Positions 37,391-52,300 of a stretch of 64,000 nt of DNA are shown here, in pieces. Under the pieces are notes generated by a model. The model was not told where the DNA came from, did not search any database, and saw nothing but the letters and a program-made list of their open reading frames with translations. The translations under genes were made by a program, and so were the position numbers. The DNA is from Arenicola marina (taxonomy: Eukaryota; Annelida; Polychaeta; Arenicolidae), in NCBI GenBank assembly GCA_964019135.1, contig OZ025260.1, forward strand, positions 39,599,373-39,663,372, in the 5' to 3' direction. Positions within the stretch are counted from its first letter, which is position 1. Every line of letters starts with the position of its first letter.

Positions 37391-40300
37391 GTGAGTTTCT
37401 TGCTTGTCACGTCACATGTGGATGGTACGTCACAGGTGGATGATACGTCACAGGTGGGTGATACGTCACAGGTGGGTGATACGTCACTGGTGGGTGATAC
37501 GTCACTGGTGGGTGATACGTCACTGGTGGGTGATACGTCACTGGTGGGTGATACGTCACTGGTGGGTGATACGTCAGTGGTGGGTGATACGTCACTGGTG
37601 AGTAATTTGTCACTGGTTGGTGATACGCCACTGGTGGGTGATACCTCAAAGGTGAGTGCTACGTCACTGGTGGGTAATACGTCACAGGTGGATGATACGT
37701 CACAGGTGGGTGATACGTCACTGGTGGGTGATACGTCACAGGTGGATGATACGTCACAGGTGGGTGATACGTCACTGGTGGGTGATACGTCACAGGTGGA
37801 TGATACGTCAGTGGTGGTTGACACGTCACATGTGAATGATACGTCACAGGTGGGTGATACGTCACTGGTGGGTGACACGTCACTGGTGGGCGACACGTCA
37901 CTGGTGGGCGACACGTCACTGGTGGGTGACACGTCACTGGTGGGCGACACGTCACTGGTGGGTGACACGTCACTGGTGAAGGCATATTGTTGTGCCGGCT
38001 ATTTGAGATGTCGAAGCGCAGGAAGCAGTGACAGGGAAGGTGGATGGCTGATGTCTGTGTCTATGCGGGTGGGTGGGTAAGGTTGACGGGAAGCTAATGG
38101 GGGTGGGGAGGTTGACAATTATAATGGCCGTGTTGCCTCTCCTTGACCCCACCTTCCTTCCGTTATGTGTACAGCCCGTGGGATCAGGTCTCAGTCATCG
38201 TCGCCGATCTTGGATTCGCACGTTACAAGTGTCGATCCAGATTTTTCATAATAAAAGAGGGTCGGTGGGGGGGGGGGGGGGGGCACGTGGAGTGGGCAAG
38301 GCTTCGAAAAGGCTTCTTAAAAGGTAAAGCTACATAGGCCTACATTATATACATTAGCAAATCCTGTAAAGCCAGAATTTCTTGTCAATATGCTCTTTCG
38401 TTTCTACGATACCATTATAATATCGAAGAACATGTCATGAAATCTTCCACAATGTTGTCTTATAAATGTATCAAAGCCAAGTGATTTTATTGATATATAT
38501 TAGGCCTGTTTACGATTTATACCACTTTTTATGACTTGCATGTAGTTGGATTATCTATTTTGAAATTGAAAAAAAACACACAAAAAAACGGTGGAGCTCA
38601 CAAGAAATGGTCATTCTTGCTCAAAATTGGGTTGGATGCCATGTCATGAAATCTTCAACAATGTTGTCTTATAAATGTATCAAAGCCAAGTGATTTTATT
38701 GATATATATTAGGCCTGTTTACGATTTATACCACTTTTTATGACTTGCATGTAGTTGGATTATCTATTTTGAAATTGAAAAAAAACACAGAAAAAAACGG
38801 TGGAGCTCACAAGAAATGGTCATTTTTGCTCAAAATTGGGTTGGATGCCATTGCCCCCCCCCCCCCACCCCATACCCTTTGCACCGGTTAGTGTTTTAGT
38901 TATCACCCTCAGCGCTCAGCTCCAATCAAAAAGCCAAATAACTGAAGTAAAAGCAGGATGTTTACGATGTGGCTCCTCATAACTAATTAACATTCTTCCT
39001 ATATTCGTCTGGCCATCAAAGTTAGTCAGACCACGTAGGTCGTTGTCTGTGGACGATATTTGTTGTTGACTTATACGCAGAACTTGGATGTCGTGGAGAG
39101 TGCACTTATAACATGACTTAGCCCCCCTCAGCCTGCTGAAAAAAGGCAACAAAAAACCCTATTACCTCATCCGTAGTTAAGGCGTTTTGTCCTCTGGCGT
39201 GAGGTACATGGTCTGACAGGTGCTGCCCCCTCGCGCTCACTTCAGATGTCACAGCCTGGTACAGTCACCGCCAACACGTTGGTGTAACTCAACAGGACAT
39301 GCATAGTTTTCCGGGGGTGAAATGATGGGCGGCTAATCTGCAATCGGCATCAGTTGCCTAGAAAAACTGAGTTGTAAGTAGGTCAATTATGAAATCAATC
39401 CGCATGTAAAAAGATATGTCGTGTCTGTCTGCAAACTCGTTTCCAGCGCACGTGCCAAAAACAAACATGCCGCCCACCTGGCGCGTTGGTGCTCCGTAAA
39501 ACGTCTCGTCAAGACAAATCTATACAAGTGAGAATACTAGAGTGATTGTCTGGATGAATTTGATATCTAAAGTTACTATTTCAGCAAAAAGCAAGCATTG
39601 GGAATGGGTTTGAGTTCAGATGCAGGTGTATATAAGTGCCGCCAGACATTGTGAAGCCTGGCTAGCATAGTCAGTAGGCATAAATATCTTTTACTCTTTT
39701 TTTGTTGCTGCATTTTAGTGTAGTTGTTAGCGCAGTAGATCGAAGATCAATAGGTCCTGGGTTGGCACCCTGGCCCGGGCACATACTCTGGGGCATCCGG
39801 GCCCGGGCACATACTCTGGGACATCCGGGCCCGGGCACATACTCTGGGACATCCGGGCCCGGGCACATACTCTGGGGCATCCGGGCCCGGGCACATACTA
39901 TGGGACATCCGGGCCCGAGCACATACTCTGGGACATCCGGGCCCGGGCACATACTCTGGGACATCCGGGCCCGGGCACATACTCTGAGGCATCCGGGCCC
40001 GGGCACATACTCTGGGACATCCGGGCCCGGGCACATACTCTGGGACATCCGGGCCCTGGCACATACTCTGGGACATCCGGGCCCTGGCACATACTCTGGG
40101 ACATCCGGGCCCGGGCACATACTCTGGGACATCCGGGCCCGGGCACATACTCTGGGACATCCGGGCCCGGGCACATACTCTGGGGCATCCGGGCCCGGGC
40201 ACATACTCTGGGGCATCCGGGCCCGGGCACATACTCTGGGACATCCGGGCCCGGGCACATACTCTGGGACATCCGGGCCCTGGCACATACTCTGGGACAT

Positions 40301-43300
40301 CCGGGCCCGGGCACATACTCTGGGACATCCGGGCCCGGGCACATACTCTGGGACATCCGAGCCCGGGCACATACTCTGGGACAGCCGGGCCCGGGCACAT
40401 ACTCTGGGACATCCGGGCCCGGGCACATACTCTGGGACATCCGAGCCCGGGCACATACTCTGGGACAGCCGGGCCCGGGCACATACTCTGGGGCACCCTG
40501 GCCCGGGCACATACTCTGGGACATCCGAGCCCGGGCACATACTCTGGGACATCCGGGCCCGGGCACATACTCTGGGGCACCCTGGCCCGGGCACATACTC
40601 TGGGACATCCGGGCCGGGGCACATACTCTGGGGCACCCTGGCCCGGGCACATACTCTGGGACATCCGGGCCCGGGCACATACTCTGGGGCACCCTGGCCC
40701 GGGCACATACTCTGGGGCATCCGGGCCCGGGCACATACTCTGGGGCACCCTGGCCCGGGCACATACTCTGGGGCATCCGGGCCCAGGCACATACTCTGGG
40801 GCATCCGGGCCCGGGCACATACCCTGGGGCATCCGGGCCCGGGTAAATACTCTGGGGCATCCGGGCCCGGGCACATACTCTGGGACATCCGAGCCCGGGC
40901 ACATACTCTGGGGCATCCGGGCCCGGGCACATACTCTGGGACATCCAGGCCCGGACACATACTCTGGGACATGTCCATCCATTCATCCTTCATCTTGCCC
41001 TAGTTTAGCCCTTGTGTGCACAAACACGGCCTAAAACTCCAATTAATTTTATTTCTTACGTTTTAACGTTGAGGACATGGACGTAATGTCAAGCCCTCTG
41101 TGTACTTGTTACATCACAACGAACGAACAATTTCTTCCTCTGGCAGAGTTCTCACCAGCGACTGGTGACGGTGGCACTGGCGTCCCTCGTCCTCTTCGCC
41201 ACCCTGACCTCCCTGACCTCCGCCGCTAACCTCAAGCACGGCCGCCGCGCCCACACCCAGCCCCACGGCCAGGGGGCCAGCCCGGCACATGGCGCCGTGA
41301 AGACCGCGGCCGAGACCCCCGCCGAGACCCTTGCCAAGGCCCCCGCCAAGACCCCCGCCGAGACCCCCGCCGAGACCCTTGCCAAGGCCCCTGCCAAGAC
41401 CCCCGCCGAGACCCCTGCCGAGACCCTTGCCAAGGCCCCTGCCAAGACCCCCGACCAGGTGGCCATGGAGATTGCTCAGCTGCTGGGGCATAAGGCGGCC
41501 AGAGGTAGGCAGGCGACCAGAGGGAGTCCTATTACTCAGTTCTGTAACTTTTGATCTCCTGTCACTGTCGTAAATTGGTAGCCCCTGTCACTGTCGTAAC
41601 TTGTTGTCTCCTGCCAGCTGAGCCGACTGCTGACGACTGGACGTCCTGCTCCAAGCCGTGCGACAAGGGGAGCCGCCACGACACGGTGGGCATGGGGTGG
41701 AGTCTCACCTGTAACGCCTTCAGCTGTGACTTCAACACCAGTGAGTCTGGACCATCGGGTGCCCCCTTATATATCACGTGTCATAGCCAACGAGGGCGCC
41801 AGGGTGGGGGTGTTCTTGGACGATACACAGAAATAGTGTCTCGATGGTCAGCGCTGTGATGAAGATTCAAAGAGATAAAGATTGTGATAAAGGAGTCGAA
41901 ATTTAACAATTAAATCACAGTCGGGCGTAATTTCAACTGTAATATTTTCATCGGAACCATACGCCCTAATCCACCCCACTCCCCGTCCATGCACTGAGCG
42001 GATACCCACTGTCTAATACCGCCCCCCCCCCCATGCACTGAGCCGCCACGCACTGTATAATACTGCCTTCCCCCCATGCACTGAGCCGCCACCCACTGTC
42101 TAATACCGCCCCTCACCCATGCACTGAGACGCCACCCACTGTCTAATACACCCCCCTCCCATCCACTGAGCCGCCACCCACTGTCTAATACCGCCTTCCC
42201 ACCCCCACAGACAGAGCCGCCACCCACTGTCTAATACCGCCTTCCCACCCCCACAGACAGAGCCGCCACCCACTGTCTAATACCGCCCCTCACCCATGCA
42301 CTGAGCCGCCACCCACTGTCTAATACCGCCCCTCACCCATGCACTGAGCCGCCACCCACTGTCTAATACCGCCCCTCACCCATGCACTGAGCCGCCACCC
42401 ACTGTCTAATACCGCCCCTCACCCATGCACTGAGACGCCACCCACTGTCTAATACACCCCCCTCCCATCCACTGAGCCGCCACCCACTGTCTAATACCGC
42501 CTTCCCACCCCCACAGACAGAGCCGCCACCCACTGTCTAATACCGCCTTCCCACCCCCACAGACAGAGCCGCCACCCACTGTCTAATACCGCCCCTCACC
42601 CATGCACTGAGCCGCCACCCACTGTCTAATACCGCCCCTCACCCATGCACTGAGCCGCCACCCACTGTCTAATACCGCCCCTCACCCATGCACTGAGCCG
42701 CCACCCACTGTCTAATACCGCCCCTCACCCATGCACTGAGCCGCCACCCACTGTCTAATACCGCCCCTCACCCATGCACTGAGCCGCCACCCACTGTCTA
42801 ATACCGCCCCTCCCCCATGCACTGAGCCGCCACCCACTGTCTAATACCGCCTTCCCACCCCCACAGACAGAGCCGCCACCCACTGTCTAATACCGCCCCT
42901 CACCCATGCACTGAGCCGCCACCCACTGTCTAATACCGCCCCTCACCCATGCACTGAGCCGCCACCCACTGTATAATACTGCCTTCCCCCCATGCACTGA
43001 GCCGCCACCCACTGTCTAATACCGCCCCTCACCCATGCACTGAGACGCCACCCACTGTCTAATACACCCCCCTCCCATCCACTGAGCCGCCACCCACTGT
43101 CTAATACCGCCTTCCCACCCCCACAGACAGAGCCGCCACCCACTGTCTAATACCGCCTTCCCACCCCCACAGACAGAGCCGCCACCCACTGTCTAATACC
43201 GCCCCTCACCCATGCACTGAGCCGCCACCCACTGTCTAATACCGCCCCTCACCCATGCACTGAGCCGCCACCCACTGTCTAATACCGCCTTCCCACCCCC

Positions 43301-46300
43301 ACAGACAGAGCCGCCACCCACTGTCTAATACCGCCTTCCCACCCCCACAGACAGAGCCGCCACCCACTGTCTAATACCGCCCCTCACCCATGCACTGAGC
43401 CGCCACCCACTGTCTAATACCGCCCCTCACCCATGCACTGAGCCGCCACCCACTGTCTAATACCGCCCCTCACCCATGCACTGAGCCGCCACCCACTGTC
43501 TAATACCGCCCCTCACCCATGCACTGAGCCGCCACCCACTGTCTAATACCGCCCCTCACCCATGCACTGAGCCGCCACCCACTGTCTAATACACCCCCCT
43601 CCCATCCACTGAGCCGCCACCCACTGTCTAATACCGCCTTCCCACCCCCACAGACAGAGCCGCCACCCATTGTCTAATACCGCCCCTCACCCATGCACTG
43701 AGCCGCCACCCACTGTCTAATACCGCCCCTCACCCATGCACTGAGACGCCACCCACTGTCTAATACATCCCCCTCCCATCCACTGAGCCGCCACCCACTG
43801 TCTAATACCGCCTTCCCACCCCCACAGACAGAGCCGCCACCCACTGTCTAATACCGCCTTCCCACCCCCACAGACAGAGCCGCCACCCACTGTCTAATAC
43901 CGCCCCTCACCCCTGCACTGAGCCGCCACCCACTGTCTAATACCGCCCCTCACCCATGCACTGAGCCGCCACCCACTGTCTAATACCGCCCCTCACCCAT
44001 GCACTGAGCCGCCACCCACTGTCTAATACCGCCTTCCCACCCCCACAGACAGAGCCGCCACCCACTGTCTAATACCGCCCCTCACCCATGCACTGAGCCG
44101 CCACCCACTGTCTAATACCGCCCCTCCCCCATGCACTGAGCCGCCGCCCACTGTCTAATACCGCCTTCCCACCCCCACAGACAGAGCCGCCACCCACTGT
44201 CTAATACCGCCCCTCACCCATGCACTGAGCCGCCACCCACTGTCTAATACCGCCCCTCACCCATGCACTGAGCCGCCACCCACTGTCTAATACCGCCCCT
44301 CACCCATGCACTGAGCCGCCACCCACTGTCTAATACCGCCCCTCACCCATGCACTGAGACGCCACCCACTGTCTAATACACCCCCCTCCCATCCACTGAG
44401 CCGCCACCCACTGTCTAATACCGCCTTCCCACCCCCACAGACAGAGCCGCCACCCACTGTCTAATACCGCCTTCCCACCCCCACAGACAGAGCCGCCACC
44501 CACTGTCTAATACCGCCCCTCACCCATGCACTGAGCCGCCACCCACTGTCTAATACCGCCCCTCACCCATGCACTGAGCCGCCACCCACTGTCTAATACC
44601 GCCCCTCACCCATGCACTGAGCCGCCACCCACTGTCTAATACCGCCCCTCCCCCATGCACTGAGCCGCCACCCACTGTCTAATACCGCCTTCCCACCCCC
44701 ACAGACAGAGCCGCCACCCACTGTCTAATACCGCCCCTCACCCATGCACTGAGACGCCACCCACTGTCTAATACACCCCCCTCCCATCCACTGAGCCGCC
44801 ACCCACTGTCTAATACCGCCTTCCCACCCCCACAGACAGAGCCGCCACCCACTGTCTAATACCGCCTTCCCACCCCCACAGACAGAGCCGCCACCCACTG
44901 TCTAATACCGCCCCTCACCCATGCACTGAGCCGCCACCCACTGTCTAATACCGCCCCTCACCCATGCACTGAGCCGCCACCCACTGTCTAATACCGCCCC
45001 TCACCCATGCACTGAGCCGCCACCCACTGTCTAATACCGCCCCTCACCCATGCACTGAGCCGCCACCCACTGTCTAATACCGCCCCTCACCCATGCACTG
45101 AGCCGCCACCCACTGTCTAATACCGCCCCTCCCCCATGCACTGAGCCGCCACCCACTGTCTAATACCGCCTTCCCACCCCCACAGACAGAGCCGCCACCC
45201 ACTGTCTAATACCGCCCCTCACCCATGCACTGAGCCGCCACCCACTGTCTAATACCGCCCCTCACCCATGCACTGAGCCGCCACCCACTGTCTAATACCG
45301 CCCCTCACCCATGCACTGAGCCGCCACCCACTGTCTAATACCGCCCCTCACCCATGCACTGAGACGCCACCGACTGTCTAATACACCCCCCTCCCATCCA
45401 CTGAGCCGCCACCCACTGTCTAATACCGCCTTCCCACCCCCACAGACAGAGCCGCCACCCACTGTCTAATACCGCCTTCCCACCCCCACAGACAGAGCCG
45501 CCACCCACTGTCTAATACCGCCCCTCACCCATGCACTGAGCCGCCACCCACTGTCTAATACCGCCCCTCACCCATGCACTGAGACGCCACCCACTGTCTA
45601 ATACACCCCCCTCCCATCCACTGAGCCGCCACCCACTGTCTAATACCGCCTTCCCACCCCCACAGACAGAGCCGCCACCCACTGTCTAATACCGCCTTCC
45701 CACCCCCACAGACAGAGCCGCCACCCACTGTCTAATACCGCCCCTCACCCATGCACTGAGCCGCCACCCACTGTCTAATACCGCCCCTCACCCATGCACT
45801 GAGCCGCCACCCACTGTCTAATACCGCCCCTCACCCATGCACTGAGCCGCCACCCACTGTCTAATACCGCCCCTCACCCATGCACTGAGCCGCCACCCAC
45901 TGTCTAATACCGCCCCTCCCCCATGCACTGAGCCGCCACCCACTGTCTAATACCGCCTTCCCACCCCCACAGACAGAGCCGCCACCCACTGTCTAATACC
46001 GCCCCTCACCCATGCACTGAGCCGCCACCCACTGTCTAATACCGCCCCTCACCCATGCACTGAGCCGCCACCCACTGTCTAATACCGCCCCTCACCCATG
46101 CACTGAGCCGCCACCCACTGTCTAATACCGCCCCTCACCCATGCACTGAGACGCCACCCACTGTCTAATACCGCCCCTCACCCATGCACTGAGCCGCCAC
46201 CCACTGTCTAATACCGCCCCTCACCCATGCACTGAGGCGCCACCCACTGTCTAATACCGCCCCTCCCCCATGCACTGAGCCGCCACCCACTGTCTAATAC

Positions 46301-49300
46301 CGCCTTCCCACCCCCACAGACAGAGCCGCCACCCACTGTCTAATACCGCCCCTCACCCATGCACTGAGCCGCCACCCACTGTCTAATACCGCCCCTCACC
46401 CATGCACTGAGCCGCCACCCACTGTCTAATACCGCCCCTCACCCATGCACTGAGCCGCCACCCACTGTCTAATACCGCCCCTCACCCATGCACTGAGACG
46501 CCACCCACTGTCTAATACACCCCCCTCCCATCCACTGAGCCGCCACCCACTGTCTAATACCGCCTTCCCACCCCCACAGACAGAGCCGCCACCCACTGTC
46601 TAATACCGCCTTCCCACCCCCACAGACAGAGCCGCCACCCACTGTCTAATACCGCCCCTCACCCATGCACTGAGCCGCCACCCACTGTCTAATACCGCCC
46701 CTCACCCATGCACTGAGCCGCCACCCACTGTCTAATACCGCCCCTCACCCATGCACTGAGCCGCCACCCACTGTCTAATACCGCCCCTCACCCATGCACT
46801 GAGACGCCACCCACTGTCTAATACACCCCCCTCCCATCCACTGAGCCGCCACCCACTGTCTAATACCGCCTTCCCACCCCCACAGACAGAGCCGCCACCC
46901 ACTGTCTAATACCGCCTTCCCACCCCCACAGACAGAGCCGCCACCCACTGTCTAATACCGCCCCTCACCCATGCACTGAGCCGCCACCCACTGTCTAATA
47001 CCGCCCCTCACCCATGCACTGAGCCGCCACCCACTGTCTAATACCGCCCCTCACCCATGCACTGAGCCGCCACCCACTGTCTAATACCGCCCCTCCCCCA
47101 TGCACTGAGCCGCCACCCACTGTCTAATACCGCCTTCCCACCCCCACAGACAGAGCCGCCACCCACTGTATAATACCGCCCCTCACCCATGCACTGAGAC
47201 GCCACCCACTGTCTAATACACACCCCTCCCATCCACTGAGCCGCCACCCACTGTCTAATACCGCCTTCCCACCCCCACAGACAGAGCCGCCACCCACTGT
47301 CTAATACCGCCTTCCCACCCCCACAGACAGAGCCGCCACCCACTGTCTAATACCGCCCCTCACCCATGCACTGAGCCGCCACCCACTGTCTAATACCGCC
47401 CCTCACCCATGCACTGAGCCGCCACCCACTGTCTAATACCGCCCCTCACCCATGCACTGAGCCGCCACCCACTGTCTAATACCGCCCCTCACCCATGCAC
47501 TGAGCCGCCACCCACTGTCTAATACCGCCCCTCACCCATGCACTGAGCCGCCACCCACTGTCTAATACCGCCCCTCCCCCATGCACTGAGCCGCCACCCA
47601 CTGTCTAATACCGCCTTCCCACCCCCACAGACAGAGCCGCCACCCACTGTCTAATACCGCCCCTCACCCATGCACTGAGCCGCCACCCACTGTCTAATAC
47701 CGCCCCTCACCCATGCACTGAGCCGCCACCCACTGTCTAATACCGCCCCTCACCCATGCACTGAGCCGCCACCCACTGTCTAATACCGCCCCTCACCCAT
47801 GCACTGAGACGCCACCCACTGTCTAATACACCCCCCTCCCATCCACTGAGCGGCCACCCACTGTCTAATACCGCCTTCCCACCCCCACAGACAGAGCCGC
47901 CACCCACTGTCTAATACCGCCTTCCCACCCCCACAGACAGAGCCGCCACCCACTGTCTAATACCGCCTTCCCACCCCCACAGACAGAGCCGCCACCCACT
48001 GTCTAATACCGCCCCTCACCCATGCACTGAGCCGCCACCCACTGTCTAATACCGCCCCTCACCCATGCACTGAGACGCCACCCACTGTCTAATACACCCC
48101 CCTCCCATCCACTGAGCCGCCACCCACTGTCTAATACCGCCTTCCCACCCCCACAGACAGAGCCGCCACCCACTGTCTAATACCGCCCCTCACCCATGCA
48201 CTGAGCCGCCACCCACTGTCTAATACCGCCCCTCACCCATGCACTGAGCCGCCACCCACTGTCTAATACCGCCCCTCACCCATGCACTGAGCCGCCACCC
48301 ACTGTCTAATACCGCCCCTCACCCATGCACTGAGCCGCCACCCACTGTCTAATACCGCCCCTCACCCATGCACTGAGCCGCCACCCACTGTCTAATACCG
48401 CCCCTCACCCATGCACTGAGGCGCCACCCACTGTCTAATACCGCCCCTCCCCCATGCACTGAGCCGCCACCCACTGTCTAATACCGCCTTCCCACCCCCA
48501 CAGACAGAGCCGCCACCCACTGTCTAATACCGCCCCTCACCCATGCACTGAGCCGCCACCCACTGTCTAATACCGCCCCTCACCCATGCACTGAGCCGCC
48601 ACCCACTGTCTAATACCGCCCCTCACCCATGCACTGAGCCGCCACCCACTGTCTAATACCGCCCCTCACCCATGCACTGAGACGCCACCCACTGTCTAAT
48701 ACACCCCCCTCCCATCCACTGAGCCGCCACCCACTGTCTAATACCGCCTTCCCACCCCCACAGACAGAGCCGCCACCCACTGTCTAATACCGCCTTCCCA
48801 CCCCCACAGACAGAGCCGCCACCCACTGTCTAATACCGCCCCTCACCCATGCACTGAGCCGCCACCCACTGTCTAATACCGCCCCTCACCCATGCACTGA
48901 GCCGCCACCCACTGTCTAATACCGCCCCTCACCCATGCACTGAGCCGCCACCCACTGTCTAATACCGCCCCTCACCCATGCACTGAGCCGCCATCCACGG
49001 TCTAATACCGCCTTCCCACCCCCACAGACAGAGCCGCCACCCACTGTCTAATACCGCCCCTCACCCATGCGCTGAGCCGCCACCCACTGTCTAATACCGC
49101 CCCTCACCCATGCACTGAGCCGCCACCCACTGTCTAATACCGCCCCTCACCCATGCACTGAGCCGCCACCCACTGTCTAATACCGCCCCTCACCCATGCA
49201 CTGAGCCGCCACCCACTGTCTAATACCGCCCCTCACCCATGCACTGAGACGCCACCCACTGTCTAATACACCCCCCTCCCATCCACTGAGCCGCCACCCA

Positions 49301-52300
49301 CTGTCTAATACCGCCTTCCCACCCCCACAGACAGAGCCGCCACCCACTGTCTAATACCGCCTTCCCACCCCCACAGACAGAGCCGCCACCCACTGTCTAA
49401 TACCGCCACTCACCCATGCACTGAGCCGCCACCCACTGTCTAATACCGCCCCTCACCCATGCACTGAGCCGCCACCCACTGTCTAATACCGCCCCTCACC
49501 CATGCACTGAGCCGCCACCCACTGTCTAATACCGCCCCTCACCCATGCACTGAGCCGCCACCCACTGTCTAATACCGCCCCTCACCCATGCACTGAGCCG
49601 CCACCCACTGTCTAATACCGCCCCTCACCCATGCACTGAGCCGCCACCCACTGTCTAATACCGCCCCTCCCCCATGCACTGAGCCGCCACCCACTGTCTA
49701 ATACCGCCTCCCATCCACTGAGCCGCCACCCACTGTCTAATACCGCCCCTCACCCATCCACTGAGCCGCCACCCACTGTCTAATACCGCCTTCCCACCCC
49801 CACAGACAGAGCCGCCACCCACTGTCTAATACCGCCTTCCCACCCCCACAGACAGAGCCGCCACCCACTGTCTAATACCGCCCCTCACCCATGCACTGAG
49901 CCGCCACCCACTGTCTAATACCGCCCCTCACCCATGCACTGAGCCGCCACCCACTGTCTAATACCGCCCCTCACCCATGCACTGAGCCGCCACCCACTGT
50001 CTAATACCGCCCCTCACCCATGCACTGAGCCGCCACCCACTGTCTAATACCGCCCCTCACCCATGCACTGAGCCGCCACCCACTGTCTAATACCGCCCCT
50101 CACCCATGCACTGAGCCGCCACCCACTGTCTAATACACCCCCGGTGCACTGAGACGCCACCCACTGTCTAATACCGCCTCCCGTGCACTGAGCCGCCACC
50201 CACTGTCTAATACCGCCCCTCACCCATGCACTGAGACGCCACCCACTGTCTAATACACCCGCCTCCCATCCACTGAGCCGCCACCCACTGTCTAATACCG
50301 CCTTCCCACCCCCACAGACAGAGCCGCCACCCACTGTCTAATACCGCCCCTCACCCATGCACTGAGCCGCCACCCACTGTCTAATACCGCCCCTCACCCA
50401 TGCACTGAGCCGCCACCCACTGTCTAATACCGCCCCTCACCCATGCACTGAGCCGCCACCCACTGTCTAATACCGCCCCTCACCCATGCACTGAGCCGCC
50501 ACCCACTGTCTAATACCGCCCCTCACCCATGCACTGAGCCGCCACCCACTGTCTAATACCGCCCCTCACCCATGCACTGAGCCGCCACCCACTGTCTAAT
50601 ACCGCCCCTCACCCATGCACTGAGCCGCCACCCACTGTCTAATACCGCCCCTCACCCATGCACTGAGCCGCCACCCACTGTCTAATACACCCCCCGTGCA
50701 CTGAGACGCCACCCACTGTCTAATACCGCCTCCCGTGCACTGAGCCGCCACCCACTGTCTAATACCGCCCCTCACCCATGCACTGAGACGCCACCAACTG
50801 TCTAATACACCCGCCTCCCATCCACTGAGCCGCCACCCACTGTCTAATACCGCCTTCCCACCCCCACAGACAGAGCCGCCACCCACTGTCTAATACCGCC
50901 CCTCACCCATGCACTGAGCCGCCACCCACTGTCTAATACCGCCCCTCACCCATGCACTGAGCCGCCACCCACTGTCTAATACCGCCCCTCACCCATGCAC
51001 TGAGCCGCCACCCACTGTCTAATACCGCCTCCCGTGCACTGAGCCGCATGTCACCCCGCTCCCTGTCACCCCGCCCCGTGTCACCCCGCTCCCTGTCACC
51101 CCGCTCCTTGCCACCCCGCCCCGTGTCACCCCGCTCCCTGTCACACCACCCCGTGTCACCCCGCTCCCTGTCACCCCGCCCCGTGTCACCCCGCTCCCTG
51201 TCACCCCGCTCCTTGCCACCCCGCCCCGTGTCACCCCGCTCCCTGTTACACCACCCCGTGTCACCCCGCTCTCTGTCACCCCGCCCCGTGTCACCCCGCT
51301 CCCTGTCACCCCGCCCCGTGTCACCCCGCTCCCTGTCACCCCGCTCCTTGTCACCCCGCCCCGTGTCACCCCGCTCCCTGTCACCCCGCCCCGTGTCGCC
51401 CCGCTCCCTGTCACCCCGCCCCGTGTCACCCCGCTCCCTGTCACCCCGCCCCGTGTCACCCCGCTCCCTGTCACCCCGCCCCGTGTCACCCCGCTCCTTG
51501 TCACCCCGCCCCGTGTCACCCCGCTCCCTGTCACCCCGCCCCGTGTCACCCCGCTCCCTGTCACCCCGCCCCGTGTCACCCCGCTCCCTGTCACCCCGCT
51601 CCTTGTCACCCCGCCCCGTGTCACCCCGCTCTCTGTCACCCCGCCACGTGTCACCCCGCTCCCTGTCACCCCGCCCCGTGTCACCCCGCTCCCTGTCACC
51701 CCGCTCCTTGCCACCCCGCCCCGTGTCACCCCGCTCCCTGTCACCCCGCCCCGTGTCACCCCGCTCCCTGTCACCCCGCTCCTTGTCACCCCGCCCCGTG
51801 TCACCCCGCTCCCTGTCACCCCGCTCCTTGCCACCCCGCTCCCTGTCACCCCGCTCCTGTCACCCCGCCCCGTGTCACCCCGCCCCGTGTCACCCCGCTC
51901 CCTGTCACCCCGCTCCTTGTCACCCCGCCCCGTGTCACCCCGCTCCCTGTCACCCCGCTCCCTGTCACCCCGCTCCCTGTCACCCCGCTCCTTGCCACCC
52001 CGCCCCGTGTCACCCCGCTCTCTGTCACCCAGACCCGTGTCACCCTGCTCCCTGTCACCCCGCTACCTGTCACCCCGCCCCATGTCACCCCGCTCCCTGT
52101 CACCCCGCTCCTTTCCACCCCGCCCCGTGTCACCCCGCTCCCTGTCACACCACCCCGTGTCACCCCGCTCTCTGTCACCCCGCCCCGTGTCACCCCGCTC
52201 CCTGTCACCCCGCCCCGTGTCACCCCGCTCCCTGTCACCCCGCACCATGTCACCCCGCCCCGTGTCACCCCGCCCCATGTCACCCCGCCCCATGTCACCC

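Noticed and set aside
39671..41003. Frames of 360-440 codons on both strands
   Set aside because: Product of the homogeneous 28-bp array; open on both strands simultaneously.
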